Below, one piece after another: positions 1-10,107 of a DNA stretch of 64,000 bases; within the stretch, counting starts at the first letter, position 1; every line of letters starts with the position of its first letter. The notes under the pieces were generated by a model. The model worked only from the letters and a program-made list of their open reading frames with translations, was not told the DNA's origin and did no database searches. Origin of the DNA: Bradyrhizobium diazoefficiens (lineage in GTDB: Bacteria > Pseudomonadota > Alphaproteobacteria > Rhizobiales > Xanthobacteraceae); contig NZ_CP067101.1 in assembly GCF_016616425.1 (NCBI RefSeq), positions 4,402,001 to 4,466,000 on the forward strand, given 5' to 3'. The position numbers and the translations under genes are program-made.

Positions 1-1
1 C

Positions 2-583
2 CTACCCGTCCTTCAGCGCCTGATCCAGCATCTCGCGGCAGGCGACGAGGTCGGCGAGCGCCCGCCCCAACCGTTCCCGGTCCAGCGCACTCGGGCCGGC
101 GGGCGCTGCCGCCGTGCCGCCCTTGCGGAAGGTGGTGAGGATGTCCTCGTCGTCGACCTCGGTGAAGCGGAAGTCGATGCCTTCCTCCTCGTCGCCCTGG
201 TAGTCGTCATCGTCGGCGTCAGCGATGCCCTTGATCGGCGCCTCGTCATCCTCGGGCTCCATCAGGCTGGCGCCTATGGCGTCCTCGATCGCGCCGAACG
301 AGACCGCGGCCGCGCTGTCGGCGAGGCCCTGCACCGATTTGACGCCGTGCTCCTTGAGGATCCGCTGCACCCCGCGGATGGTGTAGCCCTCGCCGTAGAG
401 CAGGCGGCGGATGCCCTTGAGCAGGTCGACGTCGTCGGGGCGGTAATAGCGGCGACCGCCGCTGCGCTTCATCGGCTTGATCTGGGAGAACCGGGTCTCC
501 CAGAACCGCAGCACGTGCTGCGGAATGTCGAGCTCCTGCGCTACTTCGCTGATGGTTCGGAACGCATCCGGCGCCTTGTCCAA
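2..583 (-). CDS. MerR-family transcriptional regulator
   Basis: A 193-residue DNA-binding regulator. Residues 10-75 form a MerR winged helix-turn-helix ([20 protein letters not shown], then [10 protein letters not shown]), which binds promoter DNA as a dimer. The C-terminal half is acidic and low in complexity ([20 protein letters not shown] region) and shows no cysteine metal-binding motif, so the effector cannot be named. The start is a TTG preceded by AAGGA at a spacing of about 9; no in-frame ATG lies between it and the HTH. It follows ihfA on the same strand after 24 bases and probably shares its transcript. This ihfA-MerR pairing recurs in Bradyrhizobium relatives (recalled). Confidence 0.85.
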   Translation of the reverse strand: MDKAPDAFRTISEVAQELDIPQHVLRFWETRFSQIKPMKRSGGRRYYRPDDVDLLKGIRRLLYGEGYTIRGVQRILKEHGVKSVQGLADSAAAVSFGAIEDAIGASLMEPEDDEAPIKGIADADDDDYQGDEEEGIDFRFTEVDDEDILTTFRKGGTAAAPAGPSALDRERLGRALADLVACREMLDQALKDG

Positions 584-607
584 ATGCCAAATCCTTTGCG
601 GGGCGGC

Positions 608-949
608 CTACGCCTCGGGTTGAGCCTTGCCGGCGTCGCCATTGGCGCGGTGCTGGCCGTTGATCCGCTGCTTCAGGATCGCCGACGGCTTGAACACCAT
701 GACCCGGCGCGGCGAGATCGGTACCTCGGTGCCGGTCTTCGGGTTGCGGCCGATGCGCTGACCCTTCTTGCGGACCATGAAGGAACCGAACGAGGACAGC
801 TTCACCGTCTCGCCCTTTTCGAGGCAGTCGGTGATCTCCTTCAGCACGAGTTCCACGAAGGCGGACGATTCCGTGCGCGACAGGCCCACCTTCTGGTAGA
901 CGGCTTCGCACAGATCGACACGCGTTACGGTTTTACTTTGATCGGTCAT
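608..949 (-). CDS. ihfA: integration host factor subunit alpha
   Basis: DNA-bending subunit of IHF that heterodimerises with IhfB and acts in recombination, replication and sigma-54 promoter architecture. The 113-residue protein has the complete HU/IHF fold. The beta-arm signature lies around residues 55-75 ([17 protein letters not shown], then [13 protein letters not shown]), including the proline that intercalates DNA. The C-terminus runs about 15 residues past the E. coli protein. The ATG at 949 (MTDQSKT) was chosen over an upstream in-frame start because family members begin at this point. It sits after fabH and before the MerR gene on the same strand. Confidence 0.96.
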   Translation of the reverse strand: MTDQSKTVTRVDLCEAVYQKVGLSRTESSAFVELVLKEITDCLEKGETVKLSSFGSFMVRKKGQRIGRNPKTGTEVPISPRRVMVFKPSAILKQRINGQHRANGDAGKAQPEA

Positions 950-1082
950 CGCCCTGCCCCACATCACGGCGAACAATTGTTGTCTGAAATTATGAGGTTA
1001 CGATACGGCGGTCAACAGCGCTCATCAATGCAGGCGCATCGATTATGCGGCGAAATCCGGCAAAATGTTATCGACTGTGGCT

Positions 1083-2063
1083 CTACCAGCGCACCAGCGC
1101 GGAGCCCCAGGTGAAGCCGCCGCCCATGGCTTCCAGCAGAACCAGGTCGCCCTTCTTGATGCGGCCGTCCTTGCGGGCCGCCGACAGCGCCAGCGGGATC
1201 GAGGCCGCCGAGGTGTTGCCGTGACGGTCCACCGTCAGCACCACTTTCTCCGGCGCGATATGCAGCTTGTGGGCGGATGCGTCGATGATCCGCTTGTTGG
1301 CCTGGTGCGGCACGAACCAGTCGATGCTGTCGGCGTTCAGCCCGGTCGCCTGGAAGGCATCGACGATGACGTCGGTGATCATGCCGACCGCATGCTTGAA
1401 GACCTCGCGGCCCTCCATGCGCAGATGGCCCACGGTCTGGGTCGAGGACGGGCCGCCGTCGACGAACAGTTTTGCCTTGTGGCGGCCGTCGGAGCGCAAA
1501 TGGGTGGTCACGACGCCGCGGTCGGTTGCGGCAACGCCGGGCTGCTCCTGCGCCTCCAGCACCACGGCGCCGGCGCCATCGCCGAACAGCACGCAGGTGC
1601 CGCGGTCGTTCCAGTCGAGGATGCGCGAGAAGGTCTCGGCGCCGATCACCAGCGCGCGCTTGAAGGCGCCGGTGCGCAGGAAATTGTCGGCGGTGGCCAG
1701 CGCGAACACGAAGCCCGAGCACACCGCCTGAAGGTCGAAGGCCGCGCCGTGGTTGATGCCGAGCCCGTGCTGCACGGCGACCGCGGTCGCGGGGAAGGTG
1801 TTGTCCGGCGTCGAGGTCGCCAGCACGATGAGGTCGATCGACTGGGCGTCCAGGCCGGCATCGCCGAGCGCGGCCTGCGCCGCCCTGAGCGCCAGATGCG
1901 AGGTGAATTCGCCCTCGGCCGCGATATGCCGCTCGCGAATGCCGGTGCGCTGCACGATCCACTCGTCGGAGGTGTCGATGCGCGCCGCCAATTGGGCGTT
2001 GGTCACCACCTGCTCCGGCAAATAGGAGCCGCAGCCGAGCACGACCGAACGAATTTGAGTCAC
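1083..2063 (-). CDS. fabH: beta-ketoacyl-ACP synthase III
   Basis: Starts type II fatty acid synthesis by condensing an acyl-CoA (usually acetyl-CoA) with malonyl-ACP in the cytoplasm. All three catalytic residues are visible: Cys115 (LQAVCSGF), His253 (FVPHQANKR) and Asn283 (HGNTSAAS). At 326 residues the length is normal. It begins with GTG, overlaps the plsX stop by four bases (GTGA) and has GGAGGA upstream inside plsX, so it is translationally coupled to plsX. The plsX-fabH-ihfA order is a classic proteobacterial arrangement. Confidence 0.97.
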   Translation of the reverse strand: MTQIRSVVLGCGSYLPEQVVTNAQLAARIDTSDEWIVQRTGIRERHIAAEGEFTSHLALRAAQAALGDAGLDAQSIDLIVLATSTPDNTFPATAVAVQHGLGINHGAAFDLQAVCSGFVFALATADNFLRTGAFKRALVIGAETFSRILDWNDRGTCVLFGDGAGAVVLEAQEQPGVAATDRGVVTTHLRSDGRHKAKLFVDGGPSSTQTVGHLRMEGREVFKHAVGMITDVIVDAFQATGLNADSIDWFVPHQANKRIIDASAHKLHIAPEKVVLTVDRHGNTSAASIPLALSAARKDGRIKKGDLVLLEAMGGGFTWGSALVRW

Positions 2064-3121
2064 GAAACGTCCTCCGGCGCGGGCTGCACGGAACTGAGTG
2101 CACCACCCTCGCGGTTGAGAATCTGATTGATCTTGTTCAGGAGATCGTAGTGAGCCATCTCATAGCCAACATCGATCGCATAGGCAAAGCCTTCGGCGCT
2201 GGTTCCGCCGTGGCTCTTGACCACCAGTCCATTCAAACCCAGGAACACGCCGCCGTTGGACTTGTTCGGGTCCATCTTGTCGCGCAGGGCCTTGAAGGCG
2301 CTGCGTGCAAAGAGATAGCCGAGCTTGGACAGCCAGCTCCGCTGCATCTCCTGACGAAGCAATTCCGCCATCTGCCTGGCGGTTCCCTCGGCGGCCTTGA
2401 GCGCGATGTTGCCGCTGAACCCTTCGGTCACGATGACGTCAGCCAGCCCCTTGCCGATGCCGTCGCCCTCGACGAAGCCGATATAGTCGAGCTCCGGCAG
2501 GTTCCTGGCGCGCAGGATCTCGCTGGCTTCGCGGATCTCCTCGTGCCCCTTGATCTCCTCGGCCCCGATGTTGAGCAGCCCGACCGTGGGCCGCGCCTTG
2601 TTGGATAGCACGCTTGCCATCGCCGCCCCCATGACCGCGAGCGACACCAGATGGTGCGCATCGCCGCCGATGGTGGCGCCGAGATCGAGCACGACGGATT
2701 CGCCGCGCCTGGTCGGCCATATTCCTGTGATCGCCGGACGGTCGATCCCCGGCAGCGTGCGCAAGTGGAAACGCGACATTGCCATCAGCGCGCCGGTATT
2801 GCCGGCGGAGACCGCGACATCCGCTTCGCCCTGCTTCACCGCATCGATCGCAAGCCACATCGAGGAGGTCTTGCGGCCGCGCCGCAGCGCCTGGCTCGGC
2901 TTGTCCGAGCCGCTAACTGCAACGTCGGTATGGATGACCTTGCAAGCCGCCTTGAGCTGGGGATGCTGGTCGAGCTCGGGCTCGATCCTGGCGCGGTCCC
3001 CGACCAACAGGAACTCGATCTCGCGATGCCTGCGAAGCGAGATGGCGGCGCCTGGAATGACCACGGCGGGGCCGGCGTCGCCCCCCATGGCGTCCAGCGC
3101 GATGCGAACCTTGCTTGGCAT
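2060..3121 (-). CDS. plsX: phosphate acyltransferase PlsX
   Basis: Converts acyl-ACP to acyl-phosphate, the acyl donor for PlsY in the first step of phospholipid synthesis; a peripheral membrane enzyme. The 353-residue protein opens with the family signature [12 protein letters not shown] and carries [22 protein letters not shown] and [13 protein letters not shown], typical of PlsX. The ATG at 3121 has AGGA about six bases upstream. It is the first gene of the plsX-fabH pair, separated by 298 gene-free bases from the DUF177 gene, so a promoter may lie in 3122-3419. Confidence 0.97.
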   Translation of the reverse strand: MPSKVRIALDAMGGDAGPAVVIPGAAISLRRHREIEFLLVGDRARIEPELDQHPQLKAACKVIHTDVAVSGSDKPSQALRRGRKTSSMWLAIDAVKQGEADVAVSAGNTGALMAMSRFHLRTLPGIDRPAITGIWPTRRGESVVLDLGATIGGDAHHLVSLAVMGAAMASVLSNKARPTVGLLNIGAEEIKGHEEIREASEILRARNLPELDYIGFVEGDGIGKGLADVIVTEGFSGNIALKAAEGTARQMAELLRQEMQRSWLSKLGYLFARSAFKALRDKMDPNKSNGGVFLGLNGLVVKSHGGTSAEGFAYAIDVGYEMAHYDLLNKINQILNREGGALSSVQPAPEDVS

Positions 3122-3419
3122 AAAAGTCCTGGAAACCCGGTCTGGTGCGGTCTCGAGCTAGCGGGGCCGCAAAATGGATACGCCACGGACATGGCGACCG
3201 GCCAGGCGCCACGCCGCGCCCCGACCGGGGCGCGACAATAGCGTTTTGTTATCCCGAAACAACCTCTTGCCCCCAGCCTTTTGCATTCGGGACGATCCGA
3301 TCACGAACCCGGAATTTGCAAAAGATATATTGAGATCAGCTGGATAATCAATTCTTCGAAACCATGTCGGCAAATGCCTCGCGCGCCCTTGCAAGGCAAT
3401 CCCGCGCGGAAGTGCCCCG

Positions 3420-3989
3420 TTACCGGCCCTTCTTGTTGTCCTGAAGCGCCTTCAACGCAGCGAATGGATGATCCTCAGGATCGGGAGCGGCGACCTCCGC
3501 CTCGAACACGGCCCCCTCCTTACGCGGGTAGGGATCAATCGCCAGGAACAGAGCGTCGGTGGCGATCCGGCCGAGGTCGATGATGCCATTGATAATCGCC
3601 TCGGGCGGGTCGGCGACCTCAGGCGGCGCCTCGTCGTCCTGTCCCTCCTCGATCAGATCGGCCAGGCGGCGCGCCTCGGCCTCGGGGGCGAACATCAGGT
3701 CCACCTCCTCCTCGATCTCGCTCTCGATCGGATCCAGCGTGACCACGCAGGTCTGGCCGACCCTGGCCCTGACGGTGCCGGTCACCTGAACTCGGCTGCC
3801 GCTCCTGGGCACCACATCGAAACCGGCGTGGGCAGACAGAATCTCCTTGACGCCTGCGAGATCGGCCATGGCCTGCCGCTCGGCAGCCGATGCCTCGAGC
3901 TCGCGATGCAGGCCGGTGTCGGGGATCTGCGCAACGATGACGGGCGCGCGCCAGGGATCGGGCTGGGATCCGGTGCTTGGTCGGCTCAT
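3420..3989 (-). CDS. YceD/DUF177 family protein
   Basis: A 189-residue member of the DUF177 (YceD) family, whose genes usually lie near plsX/rpmF and which has been linked to 23S rRNA in bacteria and plastids. The central CVVTLDPIESEIEEEVDLMF and the acidic DDEAPPEVADPPEAI stretch match the alphaproteobacterial family. It starts at ATG 3989, overlapping by four bases (ATGA) the stop of the upstream ubiquinol-cytochrome c chaperone gene. No rpmF lies between it and plsX, as is usual in this lineage. The molecular role is not established by sequence alone. Confidence 0.88.
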   Translation of the reverse strand: MSRPSTGSQPDPWRAPVIVAQIPDTGLHRELEASAAERQAMADLAGVKEILSAHAGFDVVPRSGSRVQVTGTVRARVGQTCVVTLDPIESEIEEEVDLMFAPEAEARRLADLIEEGQDDEAPPEVADPPEAIINGIIDLGRIATDALFLAIDPYPRKEGAVFEAEVAAPDPEDHPFAALKALQDNKKGR

Positions 3990-4549
3990 GGCGTGACATC
4001 CTCGGGGAACGCTGGAGGAAACTGAAAGGAGGCGCGCAGCAGCGCAGCCTCGCCGGCCCGGCCGAGATCGGCCTCAGTGGCCCGGGCATAGGCTGCGAGC
4101 CGCTTTGCCTGGTCCAGGCCGGTCCCATTCAAGATATTCTTGCAGATCGCCTCCGCCAGTGCCTCGCCGCCGCCCTCCATGGCCTGGTCATAGGCCTGGA
4201 CGCGGCCGTAAAAGGCTTCTCCAAAGGCCCGCATCCGCTTCGGCACGGCCTGATCGCCCACCCCCATCTCGCGCAGATTGTCGTCCATGTCCTCGCAGAA
4301 GCGGTCGAACAATGCCTGCGACAGTTCGGTGGCGCCTCCGGGGGCACCTTGGACGGTGCGCAGGCGGCGCAGCAACAGCCACAGATGCAGCAGCAACAGG
4401 TCGAAACGCCCGTTAACCGTGTCGGGCACGCCCAAGTCGCGGTAAAATATGGGTTCTCGCGCCTGCGTCACGATCATGCCATAGATGGCTTCAATGGTGC
4501 CCGCCGGGGTCAGCCGGGATTTCTTGAAGCGATTGAACGGCCAAAGCAT
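3986..4549 (-). CDS. ubiquinol-cytochrome c chaperone (CBP3/UQCC1-like)
   Basis: A 187-residue protein of the ubiquinol_cyt_C_chap family, related to mitochondrial CBP3, which helps cytochrome b folding and bc1 complex assembly. Family features include IYGMIVTQAREPIFYRDLGV, DTVNGRFDLLLLHLWLLLRRL and FCEDMDDNLREMGVGD. It is soluble, with no signal peptide. The gene is first in a pair with DUF177 (ATGA overlap) and divergent from bamE, with about 98 bases between the starts that must hold both promoters. Aerobic bc1-dependent respiration fits this organism type. Confidence 0.9.
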   Translation of the reverse strand: MLWPFNRFKKSRLTPAGTIEAIYGMIVTQAREPIFYRDLGVPDTVNGRFDLLLLHLWLLLRRLRTVQGAPGGATELSQALFDRFCEDMDDNLREMGVGDQAVPKRMRAFGEAFYGRVQAYDQAMEGGGEALAEAICKNILNGTGLDQAKRLAAYARATEADLGRAGEAALLRASFQFPPAFPEDVTP

Positions 4550-4647
4550 TGTGGTTTCCGCAAGCGGGCGCGCGCGTGTTGCATTCAGAGCCTCCGCCCG
4601 GTACTTCAGCGCCTCGCGCGACGCAAGGGGACGGAATCAGTTCCGCT

Positions 4648-5133
4648 ATGACGACAACGAACCAGACCAGCCCGCGCGCGGACAAGCGGCGCGGCCTTCA
4701 CGCACGCTGGCGCGGCTTGCGCATGCTCGCCGCCGCGGCCCTGGTTGGCGCGGCCCTTGGGGGCTGTACCGGAGAACAATTCCAGAAGGGTTACATCCTG
4801 CCGGCCGGCGCGCTGGAGCAGATTCCGATCGGCGCGAGCCAGGACCAGGTGCTGATCGTGATGGGCACCCCCTCCACCGTCGCGACCCTCGACGGCGAGG
4901 TGTTCTATTACATCTCGCAGCGCTCCGAGCGCCCGGTCGCCTTCATGAACCAGAAGGTGGTCGACCAGCGCGTCATCGCGATCTATTTCGACAAGGAGCG
5001 GCGCGTGCGCCGGCTGGCGAATTACGGCCTGCAGGACGGCAAGATCTTCGACTTCATCAGCCGCACCACGCCGACGTCGGGTCAGGAGATGAGCTACCTC
5101 ACGCCGCTGTTCAAGCTGCTCAGCTTCAACTGA
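4648..5133 (+). CDS. bamE: outer membrane assembly lipoprotein BamE
   Basis: Small lipoprotein of the beta-barrel assembly machine (BamABCDE) that stabilises BamA-BamD contacts at the periplasmic face of the outer membrane. The 161-residue protein has an N-terminal signal sequence with a lipobox-like LGGC near residues 38-41, followed by the SmpA/OmlA domain (KGYILPAGALEQIPIGAS, then QVLIVMGTPSTVA). The start is ATG 4648 (MTTTNQ); an in-frame extension to 4549 would place extra residues before the signal peptide. Divergent from the cytochrome bc1 chaperone gene. Confidence 0.93.
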   Translation: MTTTNQTSPRADKRRGLHARWRGLRMLAAAALVGAALGGCTGEQFQKGYILPAGALEQIPIGASQDQVLIVMGTPSTVATLDGEVFYYISQRSERPVAFMNQKVVDQRVIAIYFDKERRVRRLANYGLQDGKIFDFISRTTPTSGQEMSYLTPLFKLLSFN

Positions 5134-5139
5134 GTCTGC

Positions 5140-5222
5140 CGCGCGTTTTCGACCGAAGCGGATACCGGTTCGCGTAAAGACAACGCCACAACAAATCTAG
5201 AGCCCCGATCCAATTCCATGGG
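5140..5222. repeat. dispersed intergenic repeat fragment
   Basis: Non-coding stretch just after bamE with the wording of a common Bradyrhizobium intergenic repeat (GACCGAAGCGGATACCGGTT followed by TCTAGAGCCCCGATCCAATTC). It appears related to the element at 57154-57230, which shares the pattern of an AGAGC edge and a CCGGTT core. It probably comprises one arm only. Identification rests on recall of the repeat family. Confidence 0.4.
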
Positions 5223-5348
5223 AAGGTAAATGGCTCCAGACTGCGGCGTCGTGCCGCCCCCTGCGCGGCCTTTGCCGTTGCGTGCGACTTGCCGTCGCAA
5301 GCCGGGTTCCCTACGCTCCCTGCAAAGCAAAAAGCAGGGAATGGATTC

Positions 5349-6350
5349 GTGCGCAAAAACTTGTTGTCCCGCCGTCGCGTGCTCACCGGGGCTGCCGGCC
5401 TCTCCGCCGCAGCGATCCTGCCGCGATCGAGCCTTGCGGACTGGAAGCCGACCGAAAACGTTCGTCTCGTGGTGCCGGCTGCGGCCGGCGGCTCGACCGA
5501 CGTGATGGGCCGGCTGCTGGCCGCGCACCTGCAAACCGCCTGGGGCCAAACTGCCGTCGTGGAAAACCGCTCCGGCGGCGGCGGCACCATCGGCACCGCC
5601 GAGGTGGTCCGCGCCAAGCCTGACGGCCACACCATCCTGATCGGCAATCCCGGGCCGAACGCAATCGCCTACAGCATCTTCAAGAAGCTCAGTTACAAAC
5701 CGGACCAGCTCCAGCCGGTCTCCAACATGATCCGGATTCCGAATATCGTGTCGGCGCATCCGAAGACCGGCATCAAGTCGATTGCCGAGCTGATCGCTTA
5801 CCTGAAGGCCAATCCGGACAAGCTCAGCTACGCCTCCTCCGGTGTCGGCCAGAGCCCTCACCTCACCGGCGCCTGGTTCCTCCAGCTCACCGGCCTCAAG
5901 ATGACGCACATCCCGTTCCGCGGCGCCGGCCCCGCGCTCCAGGCGGCGCTGGCCGGCGACATCCAGATCCTGTTCGACAATCTCTATCCGAGCCTGCCGC
6001 AGGTGCAGAACGGCACGCTCAACGGCCTCTGCGTCACCACGACCGAGCGCAGCGAGCTCGCGCCGGACCTGCCGACCATGCGCGAGAGCGCGCCGGAGCT
6101 CGCCAAATTCGACGTCTCGTCCTGGTTCTCGGTGTTCCTGCCGAAGGGCGTTTCAGCCGAGGTGCTCAACGCGCTCAATCTCCAGGTCAAGGCGATGCTG
6201 GAGCGCGACGATGTCAAGAAGCAGATCGCCGCCATGGGCGCCCGCGCCGACTACGGCACGCCGCAGCAGTTTGCCGCCTTCGTGGACGGCGAGACGAAGA
6301 AGTTCGCCGGCATCATCGAGAAGGAAGGCCTGCAGATGGACGTGCAGTAG
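5349..6350 (+). CDS. tripartite tricarboxylate-type periplasmic binding protein (Bug family)
   Basis: Periplasmic solute-binding protein of the TctC/Bug family, which presents carboxylic acids to TTT transporters. The N-terminus carries twin arginines (LLSRRRVLTGAAGLSAAAIL), suggesting Tat export. The mature part shows the family landmarks VRLVVPAAAGGSTDVMGRLL, GGGGTIGTAEVV and FRGAGPALQAALAGDI. I chose GTG 5349 because AGGGA lies eight bases upstream; an earlier in-frame TTG at 5289 has no ribosome site. No tctA/tctB membrane genes are nearby, as is usual for the many orphan Bug proteins. The ligand is unknown. Confidence 0.88.
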   Translation: MRKNLLSRRRVLTGAAGLSAAAILPRSSLADWKPTENVRLVVPAAAGGSTDVMGRLLAAHLQTAWGQTAVVENRSGGGGTIGTAEVVRAKPDGHTILIGNPGPNAIAYSIFKKLSYKPDQLQPVSNMIRIPNIVSAHPKTGIKSIAELIAYLKANPDKLSYASSGVGQSPHLTGAWFLQLTGLKMTHIPFRGAGPALQAALAGDIQILFDNLYPSLPQVQNGTLNGLCVTTTERSELAPDLPTMRESAPELAKFDVSSWFSVFLPKGVSAEVLNALNLQVKAMLERDDVKKQIAAMGARADYGTPQQFAAFVDGETKKFAGIIEKEGLQMDVQ

Positions 6351-6370
6351 CGTTCGCGCGAGGCGCCAGC

Positions 6371-6478
6371 GCTGTCATTCCCCGGGAAGGCGGGGAATCC
6401 AGTACGCCGCGGCCTCTCGGATCACAACCGTCTCTGGAATACTGGATCGCCTGGTCGAGGCCGGGCGATGACACTGAG
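6371..6478. repeat. dispersed palindromic repeat, family A copy 1
   Basis: Begins GTCATTCCCCGGGAAGGCGG and ends CGGGCGATGACA. Two arms share AATCCAGTA/TACTGGAT in inverted orientation around GCCGCGGCC. The reverse complement of the same unit occurs at 9954-10057 and a related partial copy at 60654-60823. Confidence 0.75.
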
Positions 6479-6529
6479 TGTGGGGCTGCGCTCGCAATGA
6501 CGTGGTGAGAGCGTCAGGTCACCAAAACA

Positions 6530-6562
6530 AAAACCCCGCAGCTCGCGCCGCGGGGTTTTGTC
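6530..6562. terminator. bidirectional Rho-independent terminator
   Basis: A perfect 10-bp stem, AAAACCCCGC (6530-6539) with GCGGGGTTTT (6550-6559), around a 10-base loop. There are T/A tracts on both sides. It lies between two convergent genes (binding protein and hppA) and can serve both. Confidence 0.85.
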
Positions 6563-6580
6563 TTGTGCCGCATCGGCCGC

Positions 6581-8701
6581 TCAGTGCGCCAGGATCGCCA
6601 GCAGCAGCAAGGCCACGATGTTGGTGATCTTGATCATCGGGTTCACCGCGGGTCCCGCCGTGTCCTTGTAGGGATCGCCGACGGTGTCGCCGGTCACCGC
6701 CGACTTGTGGGCATCAGAACCCTTGCCGCCGAAATGGCCGTCCTCGATGTATTTCTTAGCATTGTCCCAGGCGCCGCCGCCCGAAGTCATGGAGATCGCG
6801 ACGAACAGGCCCGTCACGATCACGCCGAGCAGCATCGCGCCGACCGCGGAGAACGCCGCCGACTTGCCGGCCACGCCGCCGCCCGCGATCGCATAGATCA
6901 GGAAGTAGACGACGATCGGCGACAGCACCGGGAGCAGCGAGGGGATGATCATCTCCTTGATCGCCGCCTTGGTCAAAAGGTCGACCGCCTTGCCGTAATC
7001 GGGCTTGTCGGTGCCCTGCATGATGCCCGGCTTCTCGCGGAACTGACGCCGCACCTCCTCGACGATCGCGCTCGCCGCACGGCCGACTGCGGTCATGCCC
7101 ATCGCACCGAACAGATACGGCAGGAGGCCGCCGAACAAGAGGCCCACCACGACGTAGGGGTTGTTGAGCGAGAAGTCCGGATTGACGCCGGCGAAGTAGG
7201 GATGATGCGCGCTGTCCGCAACGAAGAACTTGAGGTCCTGGTTGTAGGCCGCGAACAGCACGAGGGCGCCGAGACCGGCGGAACCGATCGCGTAGCCCTT
7301 GGTGACCGCCTTGGTGGTGTTGCCGACCGCGTCGAGCGCGTCGGTCGACTTGCGCACCTCCTTCGGCAGGCCCGCCATCTCGGCAATGCCGCCGGCATTG
7401 TCGGTGACGGGACCGAAGGCGTCGAGCGCGACGACCATGCCGGCCAGCGCCAGCATGGTGGCGGTCGCGATCGCGATGCCGAACAGGCCGGCGAGGCTAT
7501 AGGTGACCAGAATGCCGGCGATGATCACGATCGCGGGCAGCGCGGTCGCCTCCATCGAGACGGCAAGGCCCTGGATCACGTTTGTGCCGTGGCCGGTCAC
7601 CGAGGCCTGGGCGATCGACTTCACCGGACGATAGTCGGTGCCGGTGTAGTATTCGGTGATCCAGATGATCAGCGCGGTGACGACGAGGCCGACCACGCCG
7701 CATTCGAACAGCGCCATGCCGGTGTAGTCGACGCCGTCGAGCTTGCCGAAGCCGATCAGGTAGTAGATCACCAGCGCGATGCCGATCAGCGACAGGACGC
7801 CGGTTGCGATCAGGCCCTTGTAGAGCGCGCCCATGATCGACTGGCTCGGCCCGAGCTTGACGAAGAAGGTGCCGATGATCGAGGTGATGATGCAGATGCC
7901 GCCAATTGCGAGCGGCAGCGTCATCATGTTGGCGAGGATCGGCGTCTTGGCGAAGAAGATCGCAGCCAGCACCATGGTGGCGACCGCGGTCACCGCATAG
8001 GTCTCGAACAGGTCGGCGGCCATGCCGGCGCAGTCGCCCACGTTATCGCCGACGTTGTCGGCGATGGTCGCGGGGTTGCGCGGATCGTCCTCGGGGATGC
8101 CGGCCTCGACCTTGCCGACGAGGTCGCCGCCGACGTCCGCACCCTTGGTGAAGATGCCGCCGCCGAGACGGGCGAAGATCGAGATCAGCGAGGCGCCGAA
8201 GCCGAGCGCCACCATGGCGTCGACCACGGTGCGGCTATCCGGCGCGAGCTTCAGCGCGTGAACCAGGAAGCCGAAATAGAGGGTCACCCCTAGCAGCGCG
8301 AGACCCGCCACCAGCATGCCTGTGATCGCGCCCGCCTTGAAGGCGAGTTCGAGGCCGCCGGCGAGCGACGTGGTCGCGGCCTGGGCCGTACGCACGTTGG
8401 CGCGGACCGAGACGTTCATGCCGATGAAGCCCGCGGCGCCGGACAGGATGGCGCCGATGGCAAAACCGATCGCGACATAAAACCCGAGGAAATAGGCAAG
8501 CAGCACGAAGATGACGATGCCGACGAGACCGATCGTGGTGTACTGGCGCCGCAAATAGGCCTGTGCGCCTTCACGCACCGCTCCTGCGATCTCCTGCATG
8601 CGCGGCGACCCCGCATCCGCGCTCAACACCGAAAACGTCGCCCAAATCGCGTAGACGACGGAAAGCACTCCGCAGAGCACTATCAACCATAATGCTGTCA
8701 T
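6581..8701 (-). CDS. hppA: membrane-bound proton-pumping pyrophosphatase
   Basis: Integral membrane enzyme that couples hydrolysis of pyrophosphate to proton export across the inner membrane. The 706-residue protein has about 16 hydrophobic segments, the catalytic loop [20 protein letters not shown] (residues 188-207) and the second acidic motif [20 protein letters not shown] (216-235). At residues 460-469 it reads [10 protein letters not shown]; lysine here (K464) is the mark of potassium-independent enzymes, whereas alanine marks potassium-dependent ones. Monocistronic, with terminators on both sides (6530-6562 and 8780-8815). Confidence 0.97.
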   Translation of the reverse strand: MTALWLIVLCGVLSVVYAIWATFSVLSADAGSPRMQEIAGAVREGAQAYLRRQYTTIGLVGIVIFVLLAYFLGFYVAIGFAIGAILSGAAGFIGMNVSVRANVRTAQAATTSLAGGLELAFKAGAITGMLVAGLALLGVTLYFGFLVHALKLAPDSRTVVDAMVALGFGASLISIFARLGGGIFTKGADVGGDLVGKVEAGIPEDDPRNPATIADNVGDNVGDCAGMAADLFETYAVTAVATMVLAAIFFAKTPILANMMTLPLAIGGICIITSIIGTFFVKLGPSQSIMGALYKGLIATGVLSLIGIALVIYYLIGFGKLDGVDYTGMALFECGVVGLVVTALIIWITEYYTGTDYRPVKSIAQASVTGHGTNVIQGLAVSMEATALPAIVIIAGILVTYSLAGLFGIAIATATMLALAGMVVALDAFGPVTDNAGGIAEMAGLPKEVRKSTDALDAVGNTTKAVTKGYAIGSAGLGALVLFAAYNQDLKFFVADSAHHPYFAGVNPDFSLNNPYVVVGLLFGGLLPYLFGAMGMTAVGRAASAIVEEVRRQFREKPGIMQGTDKPDYGKAVDLLTKAAIKEMIIPSLLPVLSPIVVYFLIYAIAGGGVAGKSAAFSAVGAMLLGVIVTGLFVAISMTSGGGAWDNAKKYIEDGHFGGKGSDAHKSAVTGDTVGDPYKDTAGPAVNPMIKITNIVALLLLAILAH

Positions 8702-8779
8702 TTGATTTTTGCCTCAGATCCTTGATGTCCCCGGCGCCTTTTGTTGTCCGTCGTGCGGTGCGGCGCCTTGATTTCGAAC

Positions 8780-8815
8780 AAAGCCGCCCCTTGCCCAAAA
8801 GGGGCGGCTTTAGTC
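8780..8815 (-). terminator. Rho-independent terminator after thiL
   Basis: A perfect 13-bp stem, AAAGCCGCCCCTT (8780-8792) with AAGGGGCGGCTTT (8799-8811), and a six-base loop. On the minus strand it is followed by TTTGTT. It lies downstream of thiL and upstream of hppA, separating the two transcripts. Confidence 0.8.
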
Positions 8816-8933
8816 GGCCGCAACCTTGCCAAAATCAAATTGAGGGTGCAACGCCGGATAAGGCCGAAAACGCCGATCTCGGCAGGTATTTGAGGCCAGC
8901 GCCGAGAACTCGGCCGCCGGTTTGGAGCCATTC

Positions 8934-9932
8934 CTAGAAGTGGCTGTAGGACAGCCGCTGCAGAGCCAATTCCTGGCCCTGCCCGTCCAGGAAGCGCGGC
9001 CTCTCCTTTCCCGCGACGATGGTGCCGATCGCCGTGACGGCAAGGCCGGCCGCCTGCCCCGCGGCAATCAACGCATCGCTTTGCGCCGGCGCAACTGCGC
9101 ACAGCACCTCATAGTCGTCGCCCCCGGCAAGCAGCGTCTCGACGCATACGAGGTTGCGGGCGACCAGGCTTGCTGCCGCGGCCGAGAGCGGCACGCTGGC
9201 CACGTCGACCGCGGCCGAGACCTCCGACGCTGCGCAGAGTTTCGTCAGATCGCCGGCGAGCCCGTCGGAGACGTCCATGGCGGCGGTCGCATGATCGCGC
9301 ACGGCCTGCGCCAGCAAGTTGCGCGGCTGTGGCACGCGATAGCGCGAGACCAGGGCTTCCCTTGCAGCGGGATCGGCCGCGAGCGCCGCGGCAACGGCCC
9401 CGCCCTGGAGCACATCGAGGCCGAGCGCAGCGTCGCCGATCGTGCCCGTCACCAGGATGCGATCGCCCGGCCTGGCGCCGGTACGGCCGACCATCCGCCC
9501 CCGCGGCACGCGGCCGAAGGCGGTGATCGAGATCATCTGCGGCCCCGGCGTCGATACCGTGTCGCCGCCGAGCAGCGGGCATGCGAAGCTCTTGGCGTCC
9601 TCGCCCAGCGCGTCCGCAAAGGGCCGCAGCCAGGCATCCTCCTTGCTGCGCAGCGCCAGCGTCAGCACGAAACCGGCCGGCATCGCGCCCTTGGCGGCGA
9701 GATCGGACAGGTTCACCCGCAGGGCCTTGCGCGCGATGGTGCCAGGCGGATCGGTGGCAAGATAATGCACGCCCTCGACGATGGCGTCGGTGGTGACGAC
9801 GATATCGTCGCCGGATGAAGACAGCACCGCAGCGTCATCGACCAGGGCGAACGCGCCGGGATCGGTCGCCAGCGGCTTGAAATAGCGGGCGATGAGGGCG
9901 TCTTCGCCGGAGGGATTGTGCGGATTTGCCAT
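8934..9932 (-). CDS. thiL: thiamine-monophosphate kinase
   Basis: Phosphorylates thiamine monophosphate to thiamine diphosphate, the last step to the active cofactor. The 332-residue protein has the PurM-like ATP-binding fold: an N-terminal DALIARYFKPLA segment, DDAAVLSSSGDDIVVTTDAI with metal-binding aspartates (about 27-46), LLGGDTVSTPG, LVTGTIGDAALGLD and AAMDVSDGLAGDLTKLCAAS. Last gene of the ribH-nusB-thiL run, separated from nusB by about 175 bases containing a dispersed palindromic repeat, and closed by the 8780-8815 terminator. Confidence 0.95.
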   Translation of the reverse strand: MANPHNPSGEDALIARYFKPLATDPGAFALVDDAAVLSSSGDDIVVTTDAIVEGVHYLATDPPGTIARKALRVNLSDLAAKGAMPAGFVLTLALRSKEDAWLRPFADALGEDAKSFACPLLGGDTVSTPGPQMISITAFGRVPRGRMVGRTGARPGDRILVTGTIGDAALGLDVLQGGAVAAALAADPAAREALVSRYRVPQPRNLLAQAVRDHATAAMDVSDGLAGDLTKLCAASEVSAAVDVASVPLSAAAASLVARNLVCVETLLAGGDDYEVLCAVAPAQSDALIAAGQAAGLAVTAIGTIVAGKERPRFLDGQGQELALQRLSYSHF

Positions 9933-9953
9933 CGGCGCCAGCCTCAGCCCTCG

Positions 9954-10057
9954 CTGTCATCGCCTGGCTTGACCGGGCGATCCAGTATTCCAGAGGCGGT
10001 CGTATGAAATCGATGGGCCGCGGAGTACTGGATCACCCGCTTTCGCGGGTGATGACG
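9954..10057. repeat. dispersed palindromic repeat, family A copy 2
   Basis: Reverse complement of the 6371-6478 unit: it starts GTCATCGCCTGGCTTGACCG, has GATCCAGTATTCCAGAG and GTACTGGATCACCCGC arms, and ends GGGTGATGAC. It fills the gap between thiL and nusB. Confidence 0.75.
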
Positions 10058-10107
10058 GTGGAGTGTGGAACAGTCACATCGCATGACTTCACCGTCCTGG
10101 GGAATAG

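Noticed and set aside
6563..8293. 576-codon open frame antisense to hppA
   Set aside because: Shadow of the GC-rich real gene; composition dominated by Asp, Arg, His, no ribosome site.
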